This document shows, in pieces, positions 15,345 to 24,157 of a stretch of DNA of 64,000 nucleotides. This stretch comes from JALYGJ01 sp036558545 (GTDB lineage: Bacteria > Chloroflexota > Limnocylindria > Limnocylindrales > CSP1-4): contig DATBFJ010000074.1 in assembly GCA_036558545.1 (NCBI GenBank), positions 1 to 64,000 on the forward strand, given 5' to 3'. The translations under genes were made by a program, and so were the position numbers. A model generated the notes under the pieces. It searched no databases. It had not been told where the DNA came from and was given only the letters and a program-made list of their open reading frames with translations. Numbering within the stretch: the stretch's first letter is position 1; the number at the start of each line of letters is the position of its first letter.

Positions 15345-16355
15345 TCAGCCTTCCAGCCCGAAGAGCCTGTCGTGAACTTGCAGCGCAAAACGGTCGGTCA
15401 TTCCGGCGACGTAGTCGACAACCTGGGTCGTCAGACCGGCTCCGGTGTCGCGATATGAGTCGGGTATCTCATCGGGGTTCTCAAGGTGGTGGTCGACCAG
15501 GCGGCGCAGAACTTCAACCGCGTAGTCGGTGTGAACGCGCTGGCTGGGTGACAGGTAGACCCGATCGAACATGAAGGTGCGGAGTTCGTTCATCACCTCC
15601 AGCGTGGGCCCGTCCATGCGCACTTCGCCGGTACGCAGGCTCTCGTCTACTACGGCGTTGATCATCTCGTCGATCCACAAGCGGCCGGGTTCGCCAAAGC
15701 GTTCCAGCGCGCGATGTGGAAAGTCATCCGGCTCGAGCACACCGGCGCGCAGCGCATCCAGCGCGTCATGGGTCAGATACGCGATGCGATCGCCGTAGCG
15801 CACCGTCATCGCCTCCGGCGTGCCCGGCGGCGGCTCGATCTTCCACGAGTGAGCTCGAATTCCGTCGCGCACCTCCCACGTCAGGTTCATGTCCTCGAGC
15901 ACCTCGAAGACACGCACGCTCTGTGCCGCGTGATGCCACTCGCGACCGGGAAAGTAGGGCGAAAGCGCCTCCTCACCGGTGTGGCCAAAGGCTGAGTGGC
16001 CGACATCGTGGCCCAGTGCGATTGCCTCCGCGAGCGGCTCGTTCAAGGTGAGTGCCGCGGACAGTGCGCGTGATATCTGGGTCACCTGGAGCGTGTGTGA
16101 CAGGCGGGTGACGTAGTGGTCGCCTTCGGGATTGATGAAGACCTGGGTCTTGTGCTTCAGTCGCCTGAACGCCTTCGAGTGCAGAATGCGGTCCCTGTCA
16201 CGCTCGAACGCCGTCCGGAACTCGTCGGGCTCCTCCGGTCTTACGCGTCCGCGGCTGCTGGTCGAACGAGTCGCTGCCGGTGCGAGCCTCTCCTCCTCGG
16301 CTTCGCGCACGAGCCGATCGCGGCGGACAAAAGCTTTCTCCTGCGTCGCCTTCAT
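15345..16355 (-). CDS. dgt: dGTPase-like deoxynucleotide triphosphohydrolase
   Basis: This 336-residue HD-domain enzyme hydrolyses dGTP to deoxyguanosine and triphosphate. The signature is complete: DRDRILHSKAFRRLKHKTQV, then THYVTR-like YVTRLSHTLQV (metal His) and AIALGHDVGHSAFGHTGEEAL with the HD pair and the second HxxxxGH. The later YLTHDALDALRAG and SQRVHTDYAV blocks also fit dGTPase-like proteins. It overlaps the methyltransferase stop by 4 nt. It probably contributes to dNTP pool control, together with the phosphoribosyltransferase two genes upstream. Confidence 0.92.
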   Translation of the reverse strand: MKATQEKAFVRRDRLVREAEEERLAPAATRSTSSRGRVRPEEPDEFRTAFERDRDRILHSKAFRRLKHKTQVFINPEGDHYVTRLSHTLQVTQISRALSAALTLNEPLAEAIALGHDVGHSAFGHTGEEALSPYFPGREWHHAAQSVRVFEVLEDMNLTWEVRDGIRAHSWKIEPPPGTPEAMTVRYGDRIAYLTHDALDALRAGVLEPDDFPHRALERFGEPGRLWIDEMINAVVDESLRTGEVRMDGPTLEVMNELRTFMFDRVYLSPSQRVHTDYAVEVLRRLVDHHLENPDEIPDSYRDTGAGLTTQVVDYVAGMTDRFALQVHDRLFGLEG

Positions 16356-16993
16356 GGCCGCGACTTCAGCGCGACGATGTAGCAGCGGCGCGTCTGTCCT
16401 TCTACCGGCGGCGGGTACGGATCGCGCTCGTGAACCGATTCAACGGTGAAGCCGGCGTCGCGCAGCTGGCGTTGCACCGTCCCGGGGTCGTGCAGCCTGA
16501 AGTCGACGTTGACCGGCTCGCCGAACCACTCGTCCCGATGAACGACCTCGTCGCCCACATGGAACGCGAGGGCCAAAGCCCCGTCCGGAGTGAGAACCCG
16601 AACCATTTCGGCGAACGCGGCCTCACTTTGATGGTCATCAAAGTGAACGATCGAATAGAAACTGACCACGCCGCCGAGCGACCCTTGGTCAAATGGCAGG
16701 TCAAGCATGTCACCTACTTCGAAGGCGATCCTCGGGAATAGACGGCGAGCCTGCTCGATCATCGCGGCCGACAGGTCAAGGCCAGAGACGTTGGCGCCGC
16801 GGCCGGCAAGATAGGCGCTGACGTGGCCCGGTCCACAACCTAGCTCGACCACGCGCCGGTCACCCACACGCTCTGCGAAGCGATCGAGGAAATCGCGATC
16901 GAAGGGCTTGCCGGCTAGTTCGCCAGCTATTTCGTCGGCGTAGTGTCGAGCGACACGCTCGTAGCTCGAGCGGGTTTGATCCTGGTCAAACAA
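16352..16993 (-). CDS. Class I SAM-dependent methyltransferase
   Basis: A 213-residue Rossmann-like methyltransferase. Motif I is RRVVELGCGPGHVSAYLA (~residues 47-64), followed by SGLDLSAAMIEQAR with the SAM-ribose acidic residue and VVSFYSIVHFDD (motif IV region). No substrate domain is visible. It belongs to the UbiE/BioC-like small-molecule group. It lies 6 nt after the phosphoribosyltransferase stop and overlaps dgt, so it is in the aspA-to-MFS operon. Confidence 0.87.
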   Translation of the reverse strand: MFDQDQTRSSYERVARHYADEIAGELAGKPFDRDFLDRFAERVGDRRVVELGCGPGHVSAYLAGRGANVSGLDLSAAMIEQARRLFPRIAFEVGDMLDLPFDQGSLGGVVSFYSIVHFDDHQSEAAFAEMVRVLTPDGALALAFHVGDEVVHRDEWFGEPVNVDFRLHDPGTVQRQLRDAGFTVESVHERDPYPPPVEGQTRRCYIVALKSRP

Positions 16994-16999
16994 GGCGAC

Positions 17000-17608
17000 T
17001 CAGACGAGGCTACGCTCGTGTGCCTCCTTGCGGGCCTCGAAGAAAGTCTCATCGACAGGCCGATGCGCCAGGATCTCTTCGCGTGTCAATCCGTCGAGTT
17101 CGTGCGGAAAGACGAGCCACTGATCAGTGGATCGGACGTAGTAGTCAGGCACGAGCGAGCTTCGATTGCGTGTGGGCTTGAAATACACGGTCGCGATCCG
17201 AATCTGAGCCGGCAAGTTGCGCTTACAGCGTCGAGTCAGCTCGTCGACCACTGCCTCGACTGATCGACCTGAGTCGAAAACATCGTCGATCAGCAGCAGA
17301 CGATCGTCGTAGGTGAGCCGCGACACGAGGTAGTCGATGGCGTGGACACGGACATTGGGCGCCTGCTGGTCGACGCCTGTGTACGACGACGTGCGGATCG
17401 AGATGTGGTCACACTCGATGCCGTTGTACTCGAGCACCTCCTGGACTGAGATGCCGATCGGCGCACCGCCGCGCCAGATACCAACGAGGAACGTGGGCTC
17501 GAAGCCGCTGCGGACGACCTGCACGGCGAGGTCATACGAATCGCGGAGCAACTCCTCCGCGGAAATGAAGACCTTTTGAATGGGCAACTCTTCGTGCGGG
17601 TCGGTCAT
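17000..17608 (-). CDS. Purine phosphoribosyltransferase-like protein
   Basis: This 202-residue protein has the type I phosphoribosyltransferase PRPP motif LLLIDDVFDSGRSVEAVV (~residues 104-121) and an upstream FLVGIWRGGAPIG loop, most like Gpt/HPRT-type purine salvage enzymes that join hypoxanthine, guanine or xanthine to PRPP. The C-terminal FPHELDGLTREEILAHRP is unlike PyrR. The ATG at 17608 lies 10 nt after the aspA stop, in the same operon. A regulatory rather than catalytic role is possible because substrate residues cannot be confirmed by eye. Confidence 0.83.
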   Translation of the reverse strand: MTDPHEELPIQKVFISAEELLRDSYDLAVQVVRSGFEPTFLVGIWRGGAPIGISVQEVLEYNGIECDHISIRTSSYTGVDQQAPNVRVHAIDYLVSRLTYDDRLLLIDDVFDSGRSVEAVVDELTRRCKRNLPAQIRIATVYFKPTRNRSSLVPDYYVRSTDQWLVFPHELDGLTREEILAHRPVDETFFEARKEAHERSLV

Positions 17609-17618
17609 GTTTCCGCGC

Positions 17619-19163
17619 TCAGCCCCCGCCACCAACAGGTCCCGTCGGACGTGAGTACCCCTCGGGCATCCTTGGTTCGAAGCGGAAACCACCGGCCACA
17701 CCTGGTTCAGTCAGCTCATGCGGGTCGAGTATCTGATTTACCTCCTCTTCGGTGAAGACGCCCTTCTCGATGACCAGCTGCCGAATCGTCTTGCCGCTGC
17801 GGACCGCTTCCTTGGCGATGTCCGCGGCGAGGGCGTAGCCGATGTATGGCGCCAGCGGCGTGGCCATTGCAGACGATTGCTCGAGCAGCCACGCCGCTCG
17901 CTCCTCGTCCGCCTCTATGCCCGCGACACACTCGCGCGCGAACTGGCGGCAGCCGCTGGTCAAGATGGTTAGCGCCTCGAGAACGTCGTGAGCGATGATC
18001 GGCATCATCACGTTCAGCTCGAGCTGGCCGCGGCTCGCCGCCCACGCCACGGCCGTGTCGAGGCCAATCACGTGGTAGCAGATCATCGACAGGTTCTCGA
18101 CCATTACCGGATTGACCTTGCCGGGCATGATCGACGACCCCGGCTGACGGGCCGGTAGCTTGATCTCCGCAAATCCAGTGCGCGGGCCTGACGACATCAG
18201 CAGCAGATCCTCCGCGATCTTGGCCAGGTCCACGGCGAGACCGCGCAGCGCCGCCGAGACGGCCAGCATGGGCGCCATCGACTGCGTTGCCTGGACGAGC
18301 TGCTCGGCGCTGCGCAGCTGGAAGCCGGTCTGCTCGGCCAGGTTCCTGACGACCAGACCGATGTATTCGGGCTCGGCGTTCAAGCCCGTGCCCACGGCCG
18401 TGGCGCCAATGTTCTGCTCCAGCAGGCCGTCCGCCGCGTCGGCAATGCGGCCACGCGCGCGTCGCACGGTCAGTGCGTACGCCGCGAATTCCTGACCGAG
18501 TCGGATCGGCACCGCATCCTGCATGTGCGTGCGGCCGGACTTCAGGACGTGGTCAAATGCCTTTGAACGGTCATCGAACGCGCCGGCCAACTCGTCCAGG
18601 ACGGGCAAAAAGTCGCGCACCTTGGTCAGCGTCGCGATGCGCATCGTGGTCGGAAACACATCGTTCGTTGACTGGGCCATGTTGACGTGGTCGTTCGGGT
18701 TGACAACGGAGTAATCGCCGCGCTTGCCGGTGCCGATGCCGCGACCGCCCAGGATCTCTATCGCGCGGTTGGCGAGCACCTCGTTGGTGTTCATGTTGTG
18801 CGACACACCTGCGCCGGCCTGGAACGGGTCCACTCGGAAGTTGCCGATCAGCGTCGAACGCAACGCCTCTCCGGGCTCGCCCGAAGAATCGGAGCGCAGG
18901 CCAAGAACCTCGTCCGCGGCCTGGATGATTGCCGCCGCCAGGTCCTTCGAGAGGCGCCCCGTTTCGCGGTTCGCCCGCGCTGCGGCCTTCTTGACCTGCA
19001 CCGCGGCCTCTACCAGCGCCGGATCGGGCAATCGCCCGCTGATCGGAAAGTTGTGGATCGCGCGCTGCGTCTGGACGCCGTAATAGGCCGACAGGGGGAC
19101 CTCGAGCTCGCCGAGCGGATCCTTCTCCGTCCGTGTCTGGGGCACGTCATGGATGTGACTCAT
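17619..19163 (-). CDS. aspA: Aspartate ammonia-lyase
   Basis: This 514-residue member of the fumarase/aspartase superfamily should convert aspartate to fumarate and ammonia. The signature GSSIMPGKVNPVMVE is intact, with SGRTHMQDAVPIRLGQEF, the AGAGVSHNMNTNEVLANRAI block and NDHVNMAQSTNDVFPT. The NMNTNEV region and the long Gly/Pro C-terminus fit aspartase better than fumarase C. It heads a five-gene operon (aspA, phosphoribosyltransferase, methyltransferase, dgt, MFS) and starts 41 nt from the divergent LolA-like gene. Confidence 0.92.
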   Translation of the reverse strand: MSHIHDVPQTRTEKDPLGELEVPLSAYYGVQTQRAIHNFPISGRLPDPALVEAAVQVKKAAARANRETGRLSKDLAAAIIQAADEVLGLRSDSSGEPGEALRSTLIGNFRVDPFQAGAGVSHNMNTNEVLANRAIEILGGRGIGTGKRGDYSVVNPNDHVNMAQSTNDVFPTTMRIATLTKVRDFLPVLDELAGAFDDRSKAFDHVLKSGRTHMQDAVPIRLGQEFAAYALTVRRARGRIADAADGLLEQNIGATAVGTGLNAEPEYIGLVVRNLAEQTGFQLRSAEQLVQATQSMAPMLAVSAALRGLAVDLAKIAEDLLLMSSGPRTGFAEIKLPARQPGSSIMPGKVNPVMVENLSMICYHVIGLDTAVAWAASRGQLELNVMMPIIAHDVLEALTILTSGCRQFARECVAGIEADEERAAWLLEQSSAMATPLAPYIGYALAADIAKEAVRSGKTIRQLVIEKGVFTEEEVNQILDPHELTEPGVAGGFRFEPRMPEGYSRPTGPVGGGG

Positions 19164-19190
19164 TGATGATCAGTGTACGGAGCCCTCCCA

Positions 19191-19196
19191 TACAAT
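19191..19196 (+). promoter_or_regulatory. -10 box (TACAAT) for the LolA-like gene
   Basis: TACAAT ends eight bases before the ATG at 19205, again implying a leaderless or near-leaderless mRNA. The 41-bp gap to the divergent aspA start leaves little room for other signals. Confidence 0.55.
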
Positions 19197-19204
19197 CGCT
19201 GAAG

Positions 19205-19972
19205 ATGCATGACCAAGCGCCAGCGAGCACCTCGAGCCGATCGCTGACCATTCCGGCTGCCGACCTTCCCGTTCTGCCCGAGACGGCGCCGGCGCTCAAC
19301 GAGCTGTTCGATTTCATGGCCCAGGCGGAGCTGCGCTTCAACTCGCTGCGCATGCGCATAGACGATCGCCAGGTGACGACGCACGGTGAAGAGGCCGTCA
19401 TCCACGACCTCTGGCTGCGCCACAGGGGCTTCGCCAAGGTCGTCAGCACGCGCGGCGACCAGGCCGACGGCGACTACGACGTCTGGGTGACCGATGGTGA
19501 GACCGTGCGGACATTCAACGCCCTTGGCCGAACAGCTACGCAGCGCCGCGCGCCGCGGGCGCCGGTCGGCCTCGACGATGCAGCCCTGCCTCGCCGCGCC
19601 CAGATCTATTTCCCGCAAACGGCCCTGCCTGCTGAGACGGTTGCCGAGACTTTTGTCCACCCCAATGGGTTCTGCCGCAACGTCCTGGCAACTGGCGTGA
19701 TCTACAGGCGGGGCACCGCGTCGATCGGCGGTCGCGAGGCCATGCTGTTGCGCTGCAACCATCCGCGCAGCAGCCAGCTCCTGCTGGACAGGCCGGACCA
19801 TTGGCTGGAGGTGGGCGTTGACTCGCAGACGGGCTTGATCCTGCTTCTCGCCGAGCACGTTGGCGATCGGATCACGCGTCACGCGGAGGCGACCAACATT
19901 CGCCTCGATGAGGTCATTCCCGACTCAGCGTTCACGATTCACACCTCGGCGGACACGCGAACCATCTACTAG
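19205..19972 (+). CDS. LolA/RseB-like lipoprotein-binding fold protein
   Basis: A 255-residue soluble protein with no obvious signal peptide. Its beta-rich middle (FNSLRMRIDDRQVTTHGEEA, YDVWVTDGETVRTFNALG, HWLEVGVDSQTGLILLLAEH) reads like the half-barrel of LolA, LppX and RseB proteins, which bind lipid or lipoprotein acyl chains. This is a fold-level impression rather than a close family match. Lacking an export signal would be odd for such a role. It overlaps nothing but is 7 nt from the following membrane protein gene, suggesting joint function in the envelope. Confidence 0.55.
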   Translation: MHDQAPASTSSRSLTIPAADLPVLPETAPALNELFDFMAQAELRFNSLRMRIDDRQVTTHGEEAVIHDLWLRHRGFAKVVSTRGDQADGDYDVWVTDGETVRTFNALGRTATQRRAPRAPVGLDDAALPRRAQIYFPQTALPAETVAETFVHPNGFCRNVLATGVIYRRGTASIGGREAMLLRCNHPRSSQLLLDRPDHWLEVGVDSQTGLILLLAEHVGDRITRHAEATNIRLDEVIPDSAFTIHTSADTRTIY

Positions 19973-19979
19973 GGCCACG

Positions 19980-21122
19980 GTGACAGACACCGCACTGGCC
20001 CTGCGCCTCCCGCCCAACCCATGGCTGACGCTCAGCCTCGCCTTCGCCACTTTCATGACTGCCTGGCCGCAGCCGCACGATGGCACGCTCGCGTTCCTGG
20101 TCCTCGCAATCACCACCCTGGCCTCAACTCGATTCAACCTCGGGCCGATCGCCCTGATAGTTCTGTTCGCCATCGGCGTGGAGCTGCGCAGCGCGCAGTT
20201 TGGCGTGGGCTATTCGGACGTCGCTGACACGATTCAGGCCGCGCTGAAGGATTTGGCCACAGGGATCAATCCGTACGTGGCCCCCGCCGGTCGACCGCCG
20301 TTTCCGTACGGACCCGTCGCCATCCTCTGGTACCTGCCGTTCAACGACCCGGCCACGCAGGAGTTCGTGGTCTCGATTCTGATCCTGGGCGTCCTCGCCT
20401 TCCGCGGCCAACCGATGGGCCTTGCCCTGTTCGCCACCATGCCGCTCTTCGTGCTGCTGGCGAGCGACGGCTCGAATGACCACAGCGCGGCGCTATTCCT
20501 GCTCATTGCACTGCTCGTGCTCGAGCGGATGCCCCGCGCTGGTGCCGTGCTGATCGGTATCTCGGCCGGCTTCAAGATCTACTCGCTCGCATGGCTACCG
20601 CCGGTCTTCTTCTGGCTGGGCGCGGGATTGGCAGGAGCTGTTGCCGCGGCGATGGGCCTGCTTGGCTTCCTCGTCGCCTGGCTTCCCGCGGCCGTGCTGT
20701 GGGGCGCGGGCAACATCCTGTCGACCATCCAGGCCGCCGACGCCATTCATCCGGCGCCTTTCTTCTCATTCGGAGAGACGCTGTCGCGCGACTTCAAGAT
20801 CAATATCTCTCGTGACGCCCTCAACCTTTTTCGGCTTGTTGCAGGACTCGCCACCGCGATCGCTGCGTCCTTCGTAGTGCGAACCTACCGCGGTGTGGTG
20901 ATGGCAGGACTGGTCATCTACTTCGTGACGCTGTATGCCGGGTTCTGGTCGACGCCGGCTTACCTCGTGGCACCGTTCCTGGTGATCTGCTGGTTCATCG
21001 ACGCGTGGCTGGGACCGGCCGCGACTCGTGTCGGCTGGCCGTCCGACCCGGTCGGCCGGATCAGCGCCTGGGTCGATCGGCGCTGGCCTCCGGTCGACGC
21101 GACTAGAATCGCCAACCCATGA
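19980..21122 (+). CDS. Polytopic membrane protein, GT87/DUF2029-like
   Basis: A 380-residue protein with about 9-10 hydrophobic segments. The region DTIQAALKDLATGINPYVAP with RPPFPYGPVAILWYLPF is typical of GT-C-type DUF2029/GT87 glycosyltransferases, where a short periplasmic loop carries an acidic catalytic residue, and GISAGFKIYSLAWLPPVF matches the conserved GxxxxxKIYPxxxLP motif of that family. It should use polyprenyl-phosphate sugar donors on the outer face. It starts at GTG after AGGG. Its stop overlaps the aldehyde dehydrogenase ATG. Confidence 0.72.
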   Translation: MTDTALALRLPPNPWLTLSLAFATFMTAWPQPHDGTLAFLVLAITTLASTRFNLGPIALIVLFAIGVELRSAQFGVGYSDVADTIQAALKDLATGINPYVAPAGRPPFPYGPVAILWYLPFNDPATQEFVVSILILGVLAFRGQPMGLALFATMPLFVLLASDGSNDHSAALFLLIALLVLERMPRAGAVLIGISAGFKIYSLAWLPPVFFWLGAGLAGAVAAAMGLLGFLVAWLPAAVLWGAGNILSTIQAADAIHPAPFFSFGETLSRDFKINISRDALNLFRLVAGLATAIAASFVVRTYRGVVMAGLVIYFVTLYAGFWSTPAYLVAPFLVICWFIDAWLGPAATRVGWPSDPVGRISAWVDRRWPPVDATRIANP

Positions 21123-22603
21123 CGATTGAGCAGACCCAGGCCGCGCCGACGGCCGAATCCACCGTGCGCGACGCGAAGATGTTCATCAACGGCGAACACG
21201 TTGATGCTCTTGACGGCCAGACCTTCGAAGTAACCAACCCTGCCACCGGCAAGGTGCTGGCCCGGGTACCGCTGGGTGGCAAGGCAGACGTCGATCGAGC
21301 CGTCGAGTCCGCGCAAAAGGCGTTCGATGGCAGCTACGGAAAATGGTCCGCGGCGAAACGAGGGCGAACGCTCCAGAAATTTGCCGATCTCGTCAAGAAA
21401 GCCAACGAGGAGCTGGCGCAGATAGATCGCGAGAACGTGGGCAAGCCCATCTCGGCAAGCCGCGGCGAATCCTTTGCGGTCAGCCTCGTGCTCGAGTATT
21501 ACGCGGGTGCCGCGAACAAGCATTTCGGCGAGACGATCCCGACATCAATACCGGGCTTCGATTTCACGATACGCGAGCCCATTGGCGTCGTGGGCATGAT
21601 CGTGCCCTGGAACTTTCCGCAGAACATGGCTGCCTGGAAGCTCGGCCCAGCCCTGGCAACCGGCAACACGTGCATCCTCAAGCCCGCATCGTGGACACCA
21701 CTGAGTGCCATCCGGCTGGCGGAGCTTGCCCTCGAGGCAGGATTCCCGCCCGGCGTGGTAAACGTCGTGACCGGCCCCGGCGGAACGGCCGGTGCGTCAC
21801 TCGCGGCGCATCCTGGCGTCGGCAAGATCGCGTTCACCGGCGAGACCACGACCGGCCAGGAGATCATGCGTCTCGCTGCGAATAACGTGAAGAAGGTCTC
21901 GCTCGAGCTCGGCGGCAAGAGCCCCAATGTCGTGTTTGCCGATGCGGATCTGGAGAAGTTTGCCGCTGCCGCGCCCATGTCAGTCTTCGACAACGCCGGC
22001 CAGAACTGCACGGCACGTAGCCGGATCCTCGTTGAGCGTTCAGTCCACGACCGGGTAGTCGAGCTTGTCGCGCAGCAGACCGCAGCGCTGATAGTCGGCG
22101 ATCCCGCGGACGACAAGACCCAGGTCGGCAGCCTGGTCCACCAGCGCCAGCGTCAACGGGTACAGGACTTCATCGAGTCCGCCCAGTCCGAGGGCGCTCG
22201 TCTCGTCCACGGCGGCAAGGTGCCGGAGGGCACCGATCCGGACGGCGCATTCCTGATGCCCACGATCTTCGACGCCGCGAATGGCGACATGCGCTTCATT
22301 CGCGAAGAGATCTTTGGTCCGGTCGTAGGAATCCTGGCTTTCGACACGGAGGATGAAGCGGTTCGCCTCGCCAACGCAACGCCGTACGGTCTCGCAGGGA
22401 GTGTCTGGACGCGCGACATAGGACGAGCGATCCGCGTCGCCCGCGGCATCAAGTCGGGCACCATCTCGATAAACAGCAACGAGACGATCCACACCGAGGC
22501 ACCATTCGGTGGCTATAAGCTGTCCGGGTTGGGCCGAGAGCTGGGCGTCCACGCGCTCGATGAGTACACCGAGGTCAAGAACGTTTTCGTAGACCTCAGC
22601 TAG
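21119..22603 (+). CDS. NAD(P)-dependent aldehyde dehydrogenase
   Basis: A 494-residue aldehyde dehydrogenase of the betaine/phenylacetaldehyde type. The cofactor and active-site blocks are IVPWNFPQNMAAWKLGPALA, the catalytic Glu in VSLELGGKSPNVVF (~residue 262), the nucleophile Cys in NAGQNCTARSRILV (~296) and EEIFGPVVGILAF. The C-terminal PFGGYKLSGLGRELG also fits betaine-aldehyde-type enzymes. The substrate is unknown. ATGA overlap with the upstream membrane protein and a TTG start one base after its own stop couple it to both neighbours. Confidence 0.93.
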   Translation: MTIEQTQAAPTAESTVRDAKMFINGEHVDALDGQTFEVTNPATGKVLARVPLGGKADVDRAVESAQKAFDGSYGKWSAAKRGRTLQKFADLVKKANEELAQIDRENVGKPISASRGESFAVSLVLEYYAGAANKHFGETIPTSIPGFDFTIREPIGVVGMIVPWNFPQNMAAWKLGPALATGNTCILKPASWTPLSAIRLAELALEAGFPPGVVNVVTGPGGTAGASLAAHPGVGKIAFTGETTTGQEIMRLAANNVKKVSLELGGKSPNVVFADADLEKFAAAAPMSVFDNAGQNCTARSRILVERSVHDRVVELVAQQTAALIVGDPADDKTQVGSLVHQRQRQRVQDFIESAQSEGARLVHGGKVPEGTDPDGAFLMPTIFDAANGDMRFIREEIFGPVVGILAFDTEDEAVRLANATPYGLAGSVWTRDIGRAIRVARGIKSGTISINSNETIHTEAPFGGYKLSGLGRELGVHALDEYTEVKNVFVDLS

Positions 22604-22604
22604 G

Positions 22605-23723
22605 TTGAGCGCCCCGGAGGTCCTGACCGACCTCGCCGCGGTCGACAGCCTTTTGCCAGAATGGCGAGAGCTTTGCGCATCGTCGGCGCGTTCAGCGCTC
22701 GAGGCCCCCGACTGGCAGTTGCCCCTCGCAAGTCGTTATCTCACTCGCCACGGAATCCGATTTCTGGCGTGGCGCGAGGCAGGAAGACTGGTGGGAGTGG
22801 CACCGCTAGTGCTGATCGCCGACAAGCCGCCGGTTCGGCCCGTAAGGCAGCTCGCGTGGTGGGGATCGGTGGGCCCCCGGATGAGAGGTCTGTCGGACGT
22901 TGTCTCCACGAATGAAGCACGTTCTGCCGTCCTCGATTCGTTCGCCGACTGGCTTGCGAGAAACAGGGAATGGGACGTCCTGCGGGTTGTTCGACCCCAG
23001 TTCGAATCGGCGACACCAGCCCGACTCCGTGCCGAGGCCGCAAAGGCGGGTTGGGCCTATGCCGACTATTGGAACCTGCGCTCGACGACCTTCCAGGTCG
23101 ATCTGCCCGATACGCACCAAGGCTGGCAGCGGCACCTCAGCTCAAAGACACGCAAGGTGATGCGCTGGGAAGTACGCAAGTTCGCAGAGCGTGGCGGCGA
23201 GCTGATTGCGGCCGTCCCGGCAGGCGAAATTTCCGATTCGCTCGATGCCGTTGAGCGGCTGCTCCGCGAGCGCTGGGGCGACAACGAGGTCTACTTCGCC
23301 CGCGATCCATCGTTCCGCGGCCTGGTCCACGAGGCCATCCCGGCGCTCGCGGAACGTGGTGATGCCTGGCTCACGGCCGCCCGCGATGAAAACGGAATAC
23401 AGGGCTTGCTCGTCTCTGTTTCACAGAACGGCTACGCAATCGCTTTAATGGTCGCGATGACGACCGACTCCGTGTACCGGCCGTTCTCACTGGGCAAGCA
23501 CTTGTTCGACATCGGCCTCGCTGAGGCAATCAGGCGAGGCTGCAAGAACTACGACTTCCTGTGGGTCGGTGGCTACAAGGAGACGTTCTGGCACGCGACG
23601 CCGCGCCTTCTCGAAAGCGCGATGGTCGGTCGTGGCTTGCTTGGACGCCAGGTTGCGAAACTCTGGGCGCGGCGAGAGTCGGGCCCGTTGGTGCCTACAG
23701 GCACCGCCGAAGGTACTGAATGA
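22605..23723 (+). CDS. FemAB/BioF2-like GNAT acetyltransferase
   Basis: A 372-residue protein of the CelD/BcsL/BioF2 GNAT group (Acetyltransf_6). Evidence includes the central LSSKTRKVMRWEVRKFAERG motif, where Lys and Arg are typical, and the DFLWVGGYKETFWHATPR block that closes the fold. Family members transfer acyl or aminoacyl groups to polysaccharide or peptidoglycan precursors. The start is TTG, one base after the aldehyde dehydrogenase stop. The flanking GT87-like genes make envelope polysaccharide decoration a reasonable guess. Confidence 0.82.
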   Translation: MSAPEVLTDLAAVDSLLPEWRELCASSARSALEAPDWQLPLASRYLTRHGIRFLAWREAGRLVGVAPLVLIADKPPVRPVRQLAWWGSVGPRMRGLSDVVSTNEARSAVLDSFADWLARNREWDVLRVVRPQFESATPARLRAEAAKAGWAYADYWNLRSTTFQVDLPDTHQGWQRHLSSKTRKVMRWEVRKFAERGGELIAAVPAGEISDSLDAVERLLRERWGDNEVYFARDPSFRGLVHEAIPALAERGDAWLTAARDENGIQGLLVSVSQNGYAIALMVAMTTDSVYRPFSLGKHLFDIGLAEAIRRGCKNYDFLWVGGYKETFWHATPRLLESAMVGRGLLGRQVAKLWARRESGPLVPTGTAEGTE

Positions 23724-24157
23724 CTCGACACCGAAAGGCCTACTCCCGACAATCGCCGATATCGCGGGAAGCATCGACGCGCGTCCTGACAAACGGTCGC
23801 CTGATGGACGCGTTGAGCAGCGGCGAGACCGGTTCCGCGTGGCATCGAAGGCGTTTGACGTTGCCGCAGGCGATCGGGATCACGGTGCTGGCCCTGGCCC
23901 ACGTCCTTGACTACACGACGTTCGTGATCCTCGTCGCCCGCCACACTCTTGCCGCCGAGGCGAACCCGATCGTCAGGAACATCTACGAAAGCACGGGAAT
24001 CGGCGGCCTGACAATCGCCAAGTTCTTTACGGTCGTTCTGGCAGCTTCGATGACGGTCGTCATCTGGCCGCGTTACCCGAAGCTCGCGGCGCTGCTTCTT
24101 ACGTTTGGCGTTGCGGCCGGGCTATTCGGCGCCCTCACCAACGTAGCTTCTCTCTGA
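23720..24157 (+). CDS. Small membrane protein, DUF5658-like
   Basis: A 145-residue protein with three hydrophobic segments after a ~50-residue basic N-terminus. The pattern LAHVLDYTTFVILVARH followed by EANPIVRNIYESTGIGG resembles DUF5658 proteins, which share an ED-TANP-like core of unknown function; this match is tentative. Its ATG overlaps the acetyltransferase stop (ATGA), and its last 36 bp overlap the end of the convergent GT87 gene. Confidence 0.7.
   Translation: MTRHRKAYSRQSPISREASTRVLTNGRLMDALSSGETGSAWHRRRLTLPQAIGITVLALAHVLDYTTFVILVARHTLAAEANPIVRNIYESTGIGGLTIAKFFTVVLAASMTVVIWPRYPKLAALLLTFGVAAGLFGALTNVASL

Noticed and set aside
14489..15388. Minus-strand 299-residue open frame overlapping the MFS gene
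   Set aside because: Arg-rich alternate frame; the MFS frame gives twelve hydrophobic segments.
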